This document shows, piece by piece, positions 30,702-40,000 of a stretch of 46,006 bases of DNA (its first letter is position 1; each line of letters starts with the position of its first letter). The notes beneath the pieces are model-generated. The model had not been told where the DNA came from. It did not search any database and was given only the letters and a program-made list of their open reading frames with translations. Source of the DNA: Microbacterium sp. (GTDB lineage: Bacteria > Actinomycetota > Actinomycetes > Actinomycetales > Microbacteriaceae). The DNA is taken from contig JARBUN010000007.1 in the NCBI GenBank assembly GCA_029239635.1, positions 1 through 46,006 of the forward strand, in the 5' to 3' direction. The translations under genes and the position numbers were made by a program.

Positions 30702-32213
30702 ATGGACACCGGCGTCTCTCCCTCTTCGGCATCCCTTCCGTTCGACGATGACGAGGTGGACACCCTCACCATCGGCCGCCGCATCCGCCAGTTGCGCACC
30801 GCCCGCGGCATGACGCTCGACGATCTCGCCGGTGCCGTCGGTCGCGCGCCGAGCCAGATGTCGATGATCGAGAACGGCCGCCGCGAGGCGAAGCTCACGC
30901 TGCTGCAGGCGATCGCGCGCGCCCTCGAGTGCAAGCTTGACCAGATCCTGGATGCCGAGCCCCTCGACGCCCGCGCCACGCTCGAGCTGTCGGTGGAGCG
31001 GGCGATGCGGGGACAGACGTTCCAAGCCCTCGGGATCGCCCCGTTCCGGGTCGGGCGATCGGTGCCCGACGAGGCGCTCGCCGCGATGCTCGCTCTGCAG
31101 GCCGAGATCGAACGGCTCCGCGAGGAGCGCTCGGCGACCCCCGAGGAGGCCCGACGCGCGAACGTGGCCCTCCGCCGCCTCATGCGCACGCAGGACAACC
31201 ATTTCCCGGAGCTCGAGCGCGTGGCATCCGGGATCCTCGAGCGGATCGAACATCCCGGCGGGCCGCTGACCCAGCGCGGGGCGAGCGACATCGCCGCGCA
31301 CCTCGGCTTCACCCTGCACTACGTGCCCGACCTGCCCTCGTCGACGCGGAGCATCGCGGACGTGAAGAACGGGCGGTTGTACCTGTCGACGAAGGTCGCG
31401 AAGGGCGACCCGCGCGCGGCGGTGCTGCAGGCGCTCTCGAGCCGCATCCTCGGGCACGGGGAGCCGACGAGCTACGACGAGTTCCTGCGCCAACGCGTCG
31501 AGACGAACTACCTCACCGGCGCGCTGCTCATGCCGGAGGCGCACGTCGTCCAGGCGCTCCGCGAGGCGAAGGAGCGGCGCACGATCAGCATCGAGGACCT
31601 GCGCGACGCCTACTCGGTGTCGTACGAGACGGCCGCGCACCGGTTCACGAATCTCGCGACCGTGCACCTCGGCATCCCGGTGCACTTCCTCAAGGTCCAC
31701 GAGTCGGGGACGATCACGAAGGCGTACGAGAACGACGACGTGAACTTCCCCACCGACCGGCTCGGCTCGATCGAGGGGCAGATGTGCTGCCGGCGGTGGA
31801 CGAGTCGGGTCGTGTTCGAGGAGGACGACCTCTTCAACCCGTACTACCAGTACACCGACACCGGCAACGGCACCTACTGGTGCACGGCCCGCGTGGAGCA
31901 GTCCAGCGAGGGCGCGCACTCGGTGAGCGTGGGAGTGCGCTTCGACGACACGCGGTGGTTCCGCGGCCGCGACACCCCCAACCGCGGCGTGTCACGGCAC
32001 GCGGTCGAGACGTGCTGCCGTCGCGCGCCCGCGGACCTCGAAGCCGCGTGGCGCGGGCAGGCGTGGCCGAACGTGCGCACGCCGCGCACTCTGCTCGCGA
32101 CACTGCCGACGGGGGCGTTCCCGGGGGTGGATACGACGGAGATGTACGAGTTCCTGCAGGCGCACGCGCCGCACGCGGGAGCGCATGTGCAAGATGCATA
32201 TCGAGGCGGGTAA
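30702..32213 (+). CDS. ramB: RamB/ScfR-type XRE regulator of acetate metabolism
   Basis: 503 aa. The N-terminal XRE HTH (residues ~22-78: [20 protein letters not shown], then [20 protein letters not shown]) is followed by a helical linker, an ImmA/IrrE-like peptidase-fold region without the HExxH, and a C-terminal Cys-rich domain ([17 protein letters not shown]). The ICL-linked position matches RamB, which in corynebacteria and mycobacteria represses aceA/aceB and related genes. ATG 30702 was chosen since the frame upstream is antisense to aceA. It lies divergent from aceA. Confidence in the exact symbol is moderate. Confidence 0.82.
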   Translation: MDTGVSPSSASLPFDDDEVDTLTIGRRIRQLRTARGMTLDDLAGAVGRAPSQMSMIENGRREAKLTLLQAIARALECKLDQILDAEPLDARATLELSVERAMRGQTFQALGIAPFRVGRSVPDEALAAMLALQAEIERLREERSATPEEARRANVALRRLMRTQDNHFPELERVASGILERIEHPGGPLTQRGASDIAAHLGFTLHYVPDLPSSTRSIADVKNGRLYLSTKVAKGDPRAAVLQALSSRILGHGEPTSYDEFLRQRVETNYLTGALLMPEAHVVQALREAKERRTISIEDLRDAYSVSYETAAHRFTNLATVHLGIPVHFLKVHESGTITKAYENDDVNFPTDRLGSIEGQMCCRRWTSRVVFEEDDLFNPYYQYTDTGNGTYWCTARVEQSSEGAHSVSVGVRFDDTRWFRGRDTPNRGVSRHAVETCCRRAPADLEAAWRGQAWPNVRTPRTLLATLPTGAFPGVDTTEMYEFLQAHAPHAGAHVQDAYRGG

Positions 32214-32253
32214 ACGGGGCAGGTTGCCCATATCGCGGCGTGCGGCGGGCCTT

Positions 32254-32259
32254 TAGCGT
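32254..32259 (+). promoter_or_regulatory. Candidate -10 box for the NCS1 permease operon
   Basis: TAGCGT 43 bases before the permease ATG 32302, with AAAAGGA as ribosome site. No clear -35. Confidence 0.4.
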
Positions 32260-32301
32260 GTGCAGCACCCGCACCGTCCCTCTTCGCAAAAGGACACTCC
32301 C

Positions 32302-33642
32302 ATGGCACGTATGGCTCACGCCGACGACTTCGCCCTCAGCCGCGTCACCCCGAACGCCCAGAAGCACTGGTTCGGCATCGCCGTGCAGCGCTTCGGCCAG
32401 GTCTCGGCCCTGTCGCAGTTCCTCCTCGGCGCCACCCTCGGGTACGCGATGACCTTCAGCGAGGCGTTCCTCGCGCTGCTCCTCGGCTCGATCATCCTCG
32501 AGGTGATCATGTGCATCGTCGGCATCATCGGGCAGAAGGAGGGACTCAACACCGCCCTCCTCGCCCGCTGGACCGGCTTCGGCGAGATCGGCGCCTCGCT
32601 CGTCGGCCTCGCGATCGGCATCAGCCTCATCGGCTGGTTCGGCATCCAGTCGGCCATCTCGGCGCAGTCGCTCGGATCGCTGCTGCCCGGCGTCATGCCC
32701 GAGTGGGCGTGGAGTCTGCTGTTCGGTCTCGCCGTCACCGCGATCGTCGCCGTCGGGTTCGTCGGGATGCAGTGGCTCGCCAACATCACCGTGCCGCTGT
32801 TCCTCGTGCTGGTGGGCTGGTCGATCGTCTCCGAGCTCAGCAGCCACTCGATCGGCGACCTGCTGACCTCTCCCGCCCCCGGCCCGACCATGTCCGTGTG
32901 GCAGGGTACGGCGATCGTGGCCGGAGGCCTCATCGTCGGCGCGATCATCACCGCCGACATGACCCGCTTCAACCGCTCGAAGGCCGACGTCGTCAAGCAG
33001 ACCGTCCTGGGCGTGACGCTCGGCGAGTTCGTCATCGGCCTCTCGGGAGTGCTGCTGGCGCACGCCGCCCAGTCCGGCAACATCGTCGCGATCGTCACCT
33101 CGTCGGTGGGCCTGGTCGGACTCATCATCGTGATCACCGGCACGCTGAAGATCAACGACTGGAACCTCTACTCCTCGACCCTGGGCCTGGTGAACTTCAT
33201 CTCCACGGCCTTCGGCAAGAACCTGCACCGCGTCACCACGACCATCGTGCTGGGCGTCGTCGGCTCGGTCCTCGCCGCCGCCGGCATCCTGTCGCAGTTC
33301 ACGGAGTTCCTCATCATCCTCGGCGTCGCCTTCCCGCCCATCGCCGGCATCATGGTGGCCGAGTACTTCCTCGTCCGCCGGTGGCGCGGCGAGCTCGACG
33401 CCTCGCGCGCCGAGGGCCGCCTGCCCCTGACCGCCCCGCGCATCGTGCCGGTCACCCTCGGGATCTGGTTGGTCTCGGCGCTCGTGGGGTACTTCGTCAC
33501 CTGGGGGATCCCGGCGATCTCCTCGCTCGTGCTGTCGATCGTGCTCTACACGATCGCCGGCAAGCTCGGCTGGGTGCGCGGGATCGGCCAGGCCACCACC
33601 GCGCAGTCCCCGGTCGCGAGCGCCGCGCCCCTGGCATCCTGA
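32302..33642 (+). CDS. NCS1-family (CodB-like) nucleobase/hydantoin permease
   Basis: 446 aa, about 12 membrane segments. Features match NCS1 purine/cytosine/hydantoin symporters: an N-terminal polar start, GLVGLIIVITGTLKINDWNL-type helix, and 'LGVAFPPIAGIMVAEYFLVR' near the C-terminus. AAAGGA precedes ATG 32302. It heads an operon whose next gene is HyuA-like, suggesting uptake of a cyclic amide such as hydantoin or 5-oxoproline-like compound (inference). Confidence 0.87.
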   Translation: MARMAHADDFALSRVTPNAQKHWFGIAVQRFGQVSALSQFLLGATLGYAMTFSEAFLALLLGSIILEVIMCIVGIIGQKEGLNTALLARWTGFGEIGASLVGLAIGISLIGWFGIQSAISAQSLGSLLPGVMPEWAWSLLFGLAVTAIVAVGFVGMQWLANITVPLFLVLVGWSIVSELSSHSIGDLLTSPAPGPTMSVWQGTAIVAGGLIVGAIITADMTRFNRSKADVVKQTVLGVTLGEFVIGLSGVLLAHAAQSGNIVAIVTSSVGLVGLIIVITGTLKINDWNLYSSTLGLVNFISTAFGKNLHRVTTTIVLGVVGSVLAAAGILSQFTEFLIILGVAFPPIAGIMVAEYFLVRRWRGELDASRAEGRLPLTAPRIVPVTLGIWLVSALVGYFVTWGIPAISSLVLSIVLYTIAGKLGWVRGIGQATTAQSPVASAAPLAS

Positions 33643-33672
33643 CTCACCCCCCGAACGAAAGAAGCTCCACCC

Positions 33673-35226
33673 ATGCACATCGGCATCGACGTCGGCGGGA
33701 CCAACACCGACGCAGTGCTCATGGACGCCACCGTCACCCTCGCCGGCGTGAAGAAGTCCACCAGTCCCGACGTCACGACCGGCATCGTCGACGCGATCGC
33801 GGCCCTGCGCGCCGAGCGCGACTTCGACGGCGACGACATCGACGCGGTCATGATCGGGACGACGCACTTCATCAACGCGCTCGTGCAGGCCCAGCGTCTC
33901 GCCCCGACCGCGGCGCTGCGCCTGGGCCTCCCCGCGACGAAGGCCCTGCCGCCTCTCGTGGACTGGCCCGAGGTGCTGACCGAGGCGATCCAGGCGCGCA
34001 GCTACCTCGCCCACGGCGGCTACGAGTTCGACGGGCGGCCGATCTCGCCGCTCGACGAGGACGAACTGCGCGGCATCGCCCGCGACATGGCGGAGCACGG
34101 CGTGCGATCGGTCGCGATCTCGTCGGTCTTCTCTCCCGTCAACCACGACCTCGAGGTCCGCGCCGCCGAGATCGTCGGGGACGTGCTCGGACCCGACGTC
34201 GCCATCTCTCTGTCGCACGAGATCGGTCGGATCGGCCTGCTGGAGCGCGAGAACGCCACGATCATCAACGCGGCGCTGCGCGAGCTCGCCTCCGAGATCG
34301 TCGACGGGCTCACCTCAGCCGTGCGCGCCCAGGGCATCGAGGCCCCGATCTTCCTCAGCCAGAACGACGGCACGCTGATGGACGAGGACTACGTCCGCCT
34401 GTACCCGGTCGCGACCTTCGCCTCCGGCCCCACCAACTCCATGCGCGGTGCCGCCCTCACCAGCGGTCTGCAGACCTGCGCGGTCGTCGACATCGGCGGA
34501 ACGACCGCCGACATCGGCCTGCTCAACGCCGGGTTCCCGCGCGAGACGGCGAACGAGGTCAAGGTCGCCGGCATCCGCACGAACTTCCGGATGCCGGACG
34601 TGCTGTCGATCGGCATCGGCGGCGGATCGATCGTCGATCTCGAGACCGGCGAGGTCGGCCCCGCCTCGGTCGGCTACCGCCTGACCGAGGAGGCGCTCGT
34701 CTTCGGCGGGTCGACCCTCACCGCGACCGACATCGCCGTGGCCGCCGGGCGCGCGGAGGTGGGCGACCCCTCGCGCGTGACGCACCTGGACCCCGCGTTC
34801 GTGGAGCGCGTGCTGGCGCGCATCGCCGAACGCGTCGCCGAGGCCGTGGACCGCATGCGCACGTCCCCGGAGCCGATCCCCGTGGTCGCGGTCGGCGGGG
34901 GCAGCATCCTCCTCCCCGACGAACTCCCCCTGTTCGGTGCCGTGCACCGCCCGACCAACTACGCCGTCGCCAACGCGATCGGCGCCTCGATCGCCCAGGT
35001 GGGCGGCGAGATCGACAAGGTCTACGCGATCGAGGCCGGCCGACGTGACGAGGGCATCGCCGCGATCCGCGCCGAGGCCGTCGACAAGGCGATCGCCGCC
35101 GGCGCCCGTCCGTCGTCGGTGTCGATCGTCGACTTCGACGAGGTGCCGATCCCGTACCTGCCCGGCAACGCCACCCGCGTGCGCGTGAAGGCCGTGGGCG
35201 ATCTCGACATGGGCGTGCGCGCGTGA
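33673..35226 (+). CDS. Hydantoinase/oxoprolinase A-type subunit (HyuA-like)
   Basis: 517 aa, shorter than the ~700-aa oxoprolinase A because the C-terminal part is reduced. N-terminal HIGIDVGGTNTDAVLM is the actin-like ATPase fold signature, repeated as CAVVDIGGTTADIGLL in the second domain and VAVGGGSILLPDE near residue 412. The family opens cyclic amides (hydantoins, 5-oxoproline) with ATP. No HyuB-like partner is present; three DUF917 genes follow instead, a common genomic pairing. GAAAGAAG precedes ATG 33673; it overlaps the next gene by ATGA. Confidence 0.85.
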   Translation: MHIGIDVGGTNTDAVLMDATVTLAGVKKSTSPDVTTGIVDAIAALRAERDFDGDDIDAVMIGTTHFINALVQAQRLAPTAALRLGLPATKALPPLVDWPEVLTEAIQARSYLAHGGYEFDGRPISPLDEDELRGIARDMAEHGVRSVAISSVFSPVNHDLEVRAAEIVGDVLGPDVAISLSHEIGRIGLLERENATIINAALRELASEIVDGLTSAVRAQGIEAPIFLSQNDGTLMDEDYVRLYPVATFASGPTNSMRGAALTSGLQTCAVVDIGGTTADIGLLNAGFPRETANEVKVAGIRTNFRMPDVLSIGIGGGSIVDLETGEVGPASVGYRLTEEALVFGGSTLTATDIAVAAGRAEVGDPSRVTHLDPAFVERVLARIAERVAEAVDRMRTSPEPIPVVAVGGGSILLPDELPLFGAVHRPTNYAVANAIGASIAQVGGEIDKVYAIEAGRRDEGIAAIRAEAVDKAIAAGARPSSVSIVDFDEVPIPYLPGNATRVRVKAVGDLDMGVRA

Positions 35227-36213
35227 GCTGGGAGTTGTCGTCGTCCGTCGTCGCGGACCTCGCCCGCGGCGCCGCGGTGCTCGGCACCGGGGGAGGCGGA
35301 GACCCCTACATCGGAGCGCTCCTGGCTCGTCAGGCCCTCGCCGAGCACGGGCCGGTGACGGTCGTGGGGCTCGACGAGCTGCCCGACGACGCTCTCGTGC
35401 TCACCGTGGCGATGATGGGCGCACCGACCGTCATGGTCGAGAAGCTCCCGAGCCTCGACGAGGTCGTCGCCCCCGTGCACGCGCTCGCCGCCTCTCTGGG
35501 GCGCCCCGTCACCCACATCGCCTGCGCCGAGGCCGGGGGAGTGAACTCCACGATCCCGATCGCCGCGGCCGCGGCTCTCGGGCTGCCGCTGCTGGATGCC
35601 GACGGCATGGGCCGGGCGTTCCCCGAGCTGCAGATGGTGCTGCCGACGCTGTACGGCGTCACCGCCTCGCCGCTCGCCTTCGCCGACGAGAAGGGCAACA
35701 CGGCCGTGCTCTCGACCGTCGACAACACCTGGACCGAGCGCATCGCCCGCGTCGCGTGCGTGGAGATGGGCTGCTCGATCATGATCGCCGGGTTCGCGAT
35801 GTCGGGGACGACCGCTCGCCGCCGTGGTCGAGGCTCTCCGGGGACGGGAGGTGTTCACCGGCAAGGTCGTCGACGTCGAGCGCGGCACGACCGCCGGTTT
35901 CGCGCGTGGAAACGCCCGCGTCGAGGGGACGGGCGACACGCTCACCCTGTCGTTCCAGAACGAACACCTCATCGCCCGCACCCGCGACGGCGTGCTCGTG
36001 ACGACGCCCGACCTCATCATCGTCCTGGATGCCGAGACCGCCGAGCCCATCACCACCGAGGGCCTGCGTTACGGCCAGCGCGTGCGCGTGGTCGCCGCTC
36101 CGAGCGACGACCGCTGGCACGCGCCCGAGGCCCTCGCGATGGTCGGGCCGGGCTACTTCGGCTACGAGATGCCGTCCCACCGCTTCGACGGAACCGTGGA
36201 GGTGGCCGCATGA
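35223..36213 (+). pseudogene. DUF917 protein, broken by an out-of-frame internal deletion
   Basis: Starts normally (LGTGGGGDPYIG, VMMGAPTVMVEK-like block, DADGMGRAFPE) and runs in frame to about 35811 (GFAMSGTT). The continuation that resembles DUF917 is then in the other frame, from about 35812 (PLAAVVEALRG, EVFTGKVVDVERG) to a TGA at 36211-36213. Compared with the intact paralogue at 36210-37337, roughly 25-30 residues are missing at the joint, so this is a deletion not divisible by three. Both ends remain recognisable. Either a recent pseudogene or an assembly error; downstream starts overlap as usual. Confidence 0.75.
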
Positions 36214-37337
36214 GCTGGACCCTGACCGCCGCCGACCTGCCCGACCTCGCGCGTGGCGCGACGTTGCTCGGCACGGGCGGGGGAGGCGACCCCTACATCG
36301 GGCAGAAGCTCGTCGAGCGCGTCCTGGGGGATGGGAGCATCACGATCCTCGACCCCGACGAGATCGCCGACGACCTGTTCGTCATCCCCACCGCGCAGAT
36401 GGGGGCACCGACCGTCATGGTCGAGAAGATCCCCGCCGGCACCGAGCCCACCCTCGCCCTGCGCACCCTCGAGAAGCACCTCGGCCGCACCGCCGATGCC
36501 ACCATGCCGATCGAGTGCGGCGGCATCAACTCGATGATCCCGCTCATCGTCGCCGCCGAGACCGGCCTCCCCGTCGTGGATGCCGACGGCATGGGGCGCG
36601 CGTTCCCGGAGCTGTCGATGGAGACTTTCGCCGTCTACGGCGTGCACGGGTCTCCGCTCGCCCTCGCGGGGGAGCGGGGAGAGACGGCGATCATCGACAC
36701 CGGCGACGACGACCGGCAGATGGAATGGCTCGCCCGCGGCGTGACGATCCGCCTCGGCGGGGTCGCGCACATCGCCGAGTACGCCATGACGGGGGCCGAC
36801 GTGCGTCGGACCGCCGTCCCGCGGACGCTGTCGATGGCGCTGGCGCTGGGGCGTGGCATCCGGGAAGCCCGTGAGCAGCATCGCTCGCCCTTCGAGGCGA
36901 TCGCCGAGACCCTCTCGACGACGCTCTACCCGCACGTCCGTGAGCTGTTCACGGGCAAGGTCACCGACGTCGAACGGCGCACCACCGACGGCTTCGCGAA
37001 GGGACGGGCGACCATCTCGGCGCTCGGACCCGACGATGCCTCGACGCTGGAGGTGGCGTTCCAGAACGAGAACCTCACCGCCTATCGCGACGGCGCGCTC
37101 GTGGCGATCGTGCCCGACCTGATCTGCATCACCGACATCGAGTCGGCGGAGCCGATCACCACGGAGGGGCTGCGCTACGGCCAGCGCGTGCGCGTGCTGG
37201 GCATCTCGACGCCCGGCCTCATGCGGACCCCGGGAGCGCTCGCCGCCTTCGGCCCCGCGGCGTTCGGTCTCGCCGAGACGTTCACCCCGGTCGAGGAGTT
37301 GCAGGCGGAGGGTGCGCGGGCGCTGATTACCCTGTGA
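36210..37337 (+). CDS. DUF917-family protein, intact copy
   Basis: 375 aa. Motifs LGTGGGGDPYIG, QMGAPTVMVEK, ECGGINSMIP and DADGMGRAFPEL match the intact DUF917 pattern, and the C-terminal 'AEPITTEGLRYGQRVRV' is shared with the broken copy. The family is often linked to hydantoinase-like proteins, but its reaction is not established; it may be a hydrolase or isomerase. ATGA overlap with the upstream gene and GTGA with the next. Confidence 0.87.
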   Translation: MSWTLTAADLPDLARGATLLGTGGGGDPYIGQKLVERVLGDGSITILDPDEIADDLFVIPTAQMGAPTVMVEKIPAGTEPTLALRTLEKHLGRTADATMPIECGGINSMIPLIVAAETGLPVVDADGMGRAFPELSMETFAVYGVHGSPLALAGERGETAIIDTGDDDRQMEWLARGVTIRLGGVAHIAEYAMTGADVRRTAVPRTLSMALALGRGIREAREQHRSPFEAIAETLSTTLYPHVRELFTGKVTDVERRTTDGFAKGRATISALGPDDASTLEVAFQNENLTAYRDGALVAIVPDLICITDIESAEPITTEGLRYGQRVRVLGISTPGLMRTPGALAAFGPAAFGLAETFTPVEELQAEGARALITL

Positions 37338-38347
37338 GCATGAGAACCCTCGGGCCCGACCGTCTGCCGGTGCTCGCCCGGGGGTTCTCCCTGCTCGGGT
37401 CGGGTGGGGGCGGCACGACGACGCTGCTCGAGCTCATGGCCGCCCGGGTGGTCGACGGGCCCGTCGAGCTGCACGACGTCGACGACCTCGACCCCCGCAC
37501 CCCGTGCGTCGCGATCGGCTTCGCGGGGTCGACGTACCTGCTCACCGAGCGGGTGCCTCCGCCCGACGCGTTCGCCCCGCTCCTGGCGGCGGCCGAGCGG
37601 TGGACGGGGGTGCGGGCTCCGGCCGTGTGCGCGATGGAGGGCGCCGGGCTGAACGGACTGACGCCGTTGCTCCTCTCCGCGGACCGGATGCTCGTCGACG
37701 CCGATCTGATGGGGCGCGCCCTGCCGGGGATCGATCAGCTCTCGCTTCTCGTCGACGCGGTTCCGGGTGCGATCGTCGTGGCCGACACCGGCGGCGGCGT
37801 GATGCTCGTCGACTCCTCTCGCGCCGGTGACGCCGAGAGTCTCGTGCGTTCGAGCGTGATCCGCGCGGGGGGCGCGGGAGCGGTGCTGATCGCGGGCTTC
37901 ACGGTCGGCGACCTGTCGGTCCACGGCATCCCGGGAACGTCCTCGCGTGCTCTCGCCCTCGGGGCGGCGGACATCGGCGCGGACGGCGGCGTCGAAGCGC
38001 GCGTGCTCGGGCGTGGACGGGTGAGCGCGGTGGATGCCGTGCCGGATGACGCTTTCGCCCGATCGATCGAGCTCGCCGGCGATGACGGAACGCTGCTTCG
38101 CCTGGTGGCGCGATCGGAGTTCCTGGCCGTCACCCGCGACGGGGTGACCATCGCGGCGTCGCCCGAGATCCTCGTCGCGATCGACTCCGTCTCGGGGGAC
38201 GTGCTGCAGGTCGATGCGCTCACCCTCGCGCGACACGTGCGCATCGCCGCTCTCGACGCTCCGCCGTGGTGGCTCGCCTCGACGGAGCGCCTCGCGCGCG
38301 TGGTGCCCGCGGCCTACGGGCTGCGCGGTCTGGAGGTCGGAACATGA
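37334..38347 (+). CDS. Divergent DUF917-like protein
   Basis: 337 aa. It shares the N-terminal ARGFSLLGSGGGGTTTL block, MEGAGLNGLTPL and DADLMGRALPG, but replaces GGDPYIG with GGTTTLLEL, is ~40 residues shorter and has a different C-terminus. It probably arose from the same ancestor as its two upstream neighbours. It may be a regulatory or inactive partner (inference). GTG 37334 overlaps the previous stop; ATG 37340 is a possible alternative. Confidence 0.8.
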   Translation: MSMRTLGPDRLPVLARGFSLLGSGGGGTTTLLELMAARVVDGPVELHDVDDLDPRTPCVAIGFAGSTYLLTERVPPPDAFAPLLAAAERWTGVRAPAVCAMEGAGLNGLTPLLLSADRMLVDADLMGRALPGIDQLSLLVDAVPGAIVVADTGGGVMLVDSSRAGDAESLVRSSVIRAGGAGAVLIAGFTVGDLSVHGIPGTSSRALALGAADIGADGGVEARVLGRGRVSAVDAVPDDAFARSIELAGDDGTLLRLVARSEFLAVTRDGVTIAASPEILVAIDSVSGDVLQVDALTLARHVRIAALDAPPWWLASTERLARVVPAAYGLRGLEVGT

Positions 38348-39846
38348 CCCCTCTCGACCTCGCCGCGCTGCTGGCGCACCCGGCGAACGGCGGGGTCCGC
38401 GTGGTGGTCGAGGCGGCGGGCGCCTTCGCGGGCGTCGTCGTCGCCCCGCGCGAGGCGATGCTGCCCGCGAGCGGGACGGGCGAGCTGGCGGCCCTCACCG
38501 AACCCCCGCCCACGGCCCCGTGGCAGCAGGACGCTCTCGTGCGTCGCGTGCGGGACCGTGGTTTCCACGGGCTCGCCCTGTCGGGGGCGGAGGTCCTCGG
38601 CGCGGGAAGCCGCCGTCTCGCGGTGCGCCTCGGGCTGACGGTCCTGGAGGTCGACGACGCGATGGCGCTGGCGCGTGCCGGGTGGGAGCTCGTGCAGGGG
38701 CGTGACGCTCTCACGCTCGGGTACGTCCGCCGGGTCGCGCAGTCGATCGAGTACTCGGCGTCGCACCTCGCCGACCTGCTTCGGCACCTCTCGGCCAGCG
38801 TCGGGCACGGCGTCGCCCTCATCGACGCCGAGGGCGTGTTGCTCGAGGCCGGCGGGCACCTGCCCGAGGCCGTGCGAGCCGCGATCGACGTCGGCCTCTG
38901 GCAGGACGCGGTCTCGGTCGCGGAAGGGGCCGCCGCCTCGGTACGCGTCGACAGCCCGAGCAGGGCGGGGCTGCGGCTCGCGATGTTCGGGGCGGGGCTG
39001 AGCCCCGCGCAACTGTCGGCGCTCGCGGTCGCCGCCGAGGTCGCGATGCCGGCGGTCGCCGCGCGCATCCTCATCGACGAGGTGGCCGACGTGAGCGATG
39101 CCGCCGTGGCATCCGGACTCCTCCGCGAGTTCCTGGAAGCCCGCGATGCGCGCGATCCCGACGTCGAGCAGCGCATGAGCGAGCGGGGGTGGCGGACGGG
39201 CGGGTATCACCTCGCCTTCCGGATCGCGGGGCGTCGCCGCCTCGAGACCTTGGAGCTGCTGCGGTTCGTGCGCCGGGGCCTGGCGACTCTCCCCGTCGAC
39301 TCGCAGGCCGTCACGAGCGGTCGAGGCGTGACGGGTTGGCTGAGCTTCGCCGAGCCTCCGGCCGCCTCGCGGCTCGACGAGCACGTCGCGTCGCTGCGGA
39401 GGCTTCACGACGGTGCCCGGAGGTCGTTCGACGTCGCGACGGGTGTCGGCTCTCTCGACAGCGGCGCCGGCGGTCTGCTCGCGAGCATCGACGGGGCGGT
39501 GGACGGCGCGCGCATCGCCGCGACGCGGGCGGCGACGGGGTGGTTCGTACGCGTCGACGCCCTCGGCATCGAGCAGGTGCTGCTGTCGTGGGCGGGGTCG
39601 GACACGTTCGTCCCCGCCGCGGAGTCGCTGCTCGCGCCCCTCGCCGCGCACGGGCCGGAACTCCTCGAGACGCTCACCGCGTACCTCGACCACGAGTCAG
39701 GGGTGTCGGCGACGGCGGCGGCGCTCGGGCTGCACCGCAACACGGTCGCGATGCGCATCGCCCGGGCCCAGGAGCTCCTCGGTATCGATCTCACCGACAC
39801 CGATGCCCGTCTCGCCCTGCACCTCGCCTGCCGCGCCCTGCGCTGA
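38344..39846 (+). CDS. PucR-family transcriptional regulator
   Basis: 500 aa. The N-terminal purine-catabolism PucR-like domain (residues ~1-110, LAVRLGLTVLEVDDAMALA) is followed by a central GGDEF-like helical region and a C-terminal PucR HTH (from ~440: 'LETLTAYLDHESGVSATAAAL', 'GLHRNTVAMRIARAQELL'). PucR proteins control purine or other nitrogen-ring catabolism genes and bind small ligands. As last gene of the permease-hydantoinase-DUF917 operon, it is likely its own operon's regulator (inference). ATGA overlap with the upstream gene. Confidence 0.87.
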   Translation: MTPLDLAALLAHPANGGVRVVVEAAGAFAGVVVAPREAMLPASGTGELAALTEPPPTAPWQQDALVRRVRDRGFHGLALSGAEVLGAGSRRLAVRLGLTVLEVDDAMALARAGWELVQGRDALTLGYVRRVAQSIEYSASHLADLLRHLSASVGHGVALIDAEGVLLEAGGHLPEAVRAAIDVGLWQDAVSVAEGAAASVRVDSPSRAGLRLAMFGAGLSPAQLSALAVAAEVAMPAVAARILIDEVADVSDAAVASGLLREFLEARDARDPDVEQRMSERGWRTGGYHLAFRIAGRRRLETLELLRFVRRGLATLPVDSQAVTSGRGVTGWLSFAEPPAASRLDEHVASLRRLHDGARRSFDVATGVGSLDSGAGGLLASIDGAVDGARIAATRAATGWFVRVDALGIEQVLLSWAGSDTFVPAAESLLAPLAAHGPELLETLTAYLDHESGVSATAAALGLHRNTVAMRIARAQELLGIDLTDTDARLALHLACRALR

Positions 39847-39864
39847 GGGGCGGGCGGGTTCGTC

Positions 39865-39888
39865 CCTCGGGGCCGTGGGGCCCTGAGG
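39865..39888. terminator. Hairpin after the PucR operon
   Basis: A 10-bp stem with one G-U pair and a GTGG loop, 18 bases after the PucR stop. Confidence 0.6.
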
Positions 39889-39920
39889 CTGCGCGGGGGT
39901 CATTGGGGCTCGGGGACGGG

Positions 39921-39950
39921 TTGCGAGAAAACCTGACACGTGTAAGGTTT
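39921..39950 (+). promoter_or_regulatory. Promoter with an overlapping TetR-like palindrome before the glucanase gene
   Basis: TTGCGA (39921-39926), a 16-base spacer and TAAGGT (39943-39948) form a plausible sigma-A promoter. A 22-bp palindrome spans 39929-39950: outer arms AAACCT/AGGTTT, centre ACACGTGT, with a single mismatched pair between. It covers the spacer and -10, as for repression by the TetR protein encoded at 41691-42296 (inference). ATG 40001 follows with GAGGAGAG as ribosome site. Confidence 0.7.
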
Positions 39951-40000
39951 CTGACCAACGAGCTCCATCCCCCCGGAGCGCTTTCGATGAGGAGAGCAGC

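Noticed and set aside
29202..32213. A 1003-codon plus-strand ORF covering aceA antisense and the RamB-type gene
   Set aside because: The first 500 codons are the antisense shadow of aceA; only the part from 30702 has family motifs.
38600..38760. Possible frameshift in the PucR gene, because other frames are also open
   Set aside because: The 38344 frame keeps PucR motifs from end to end, with the HTH in place.
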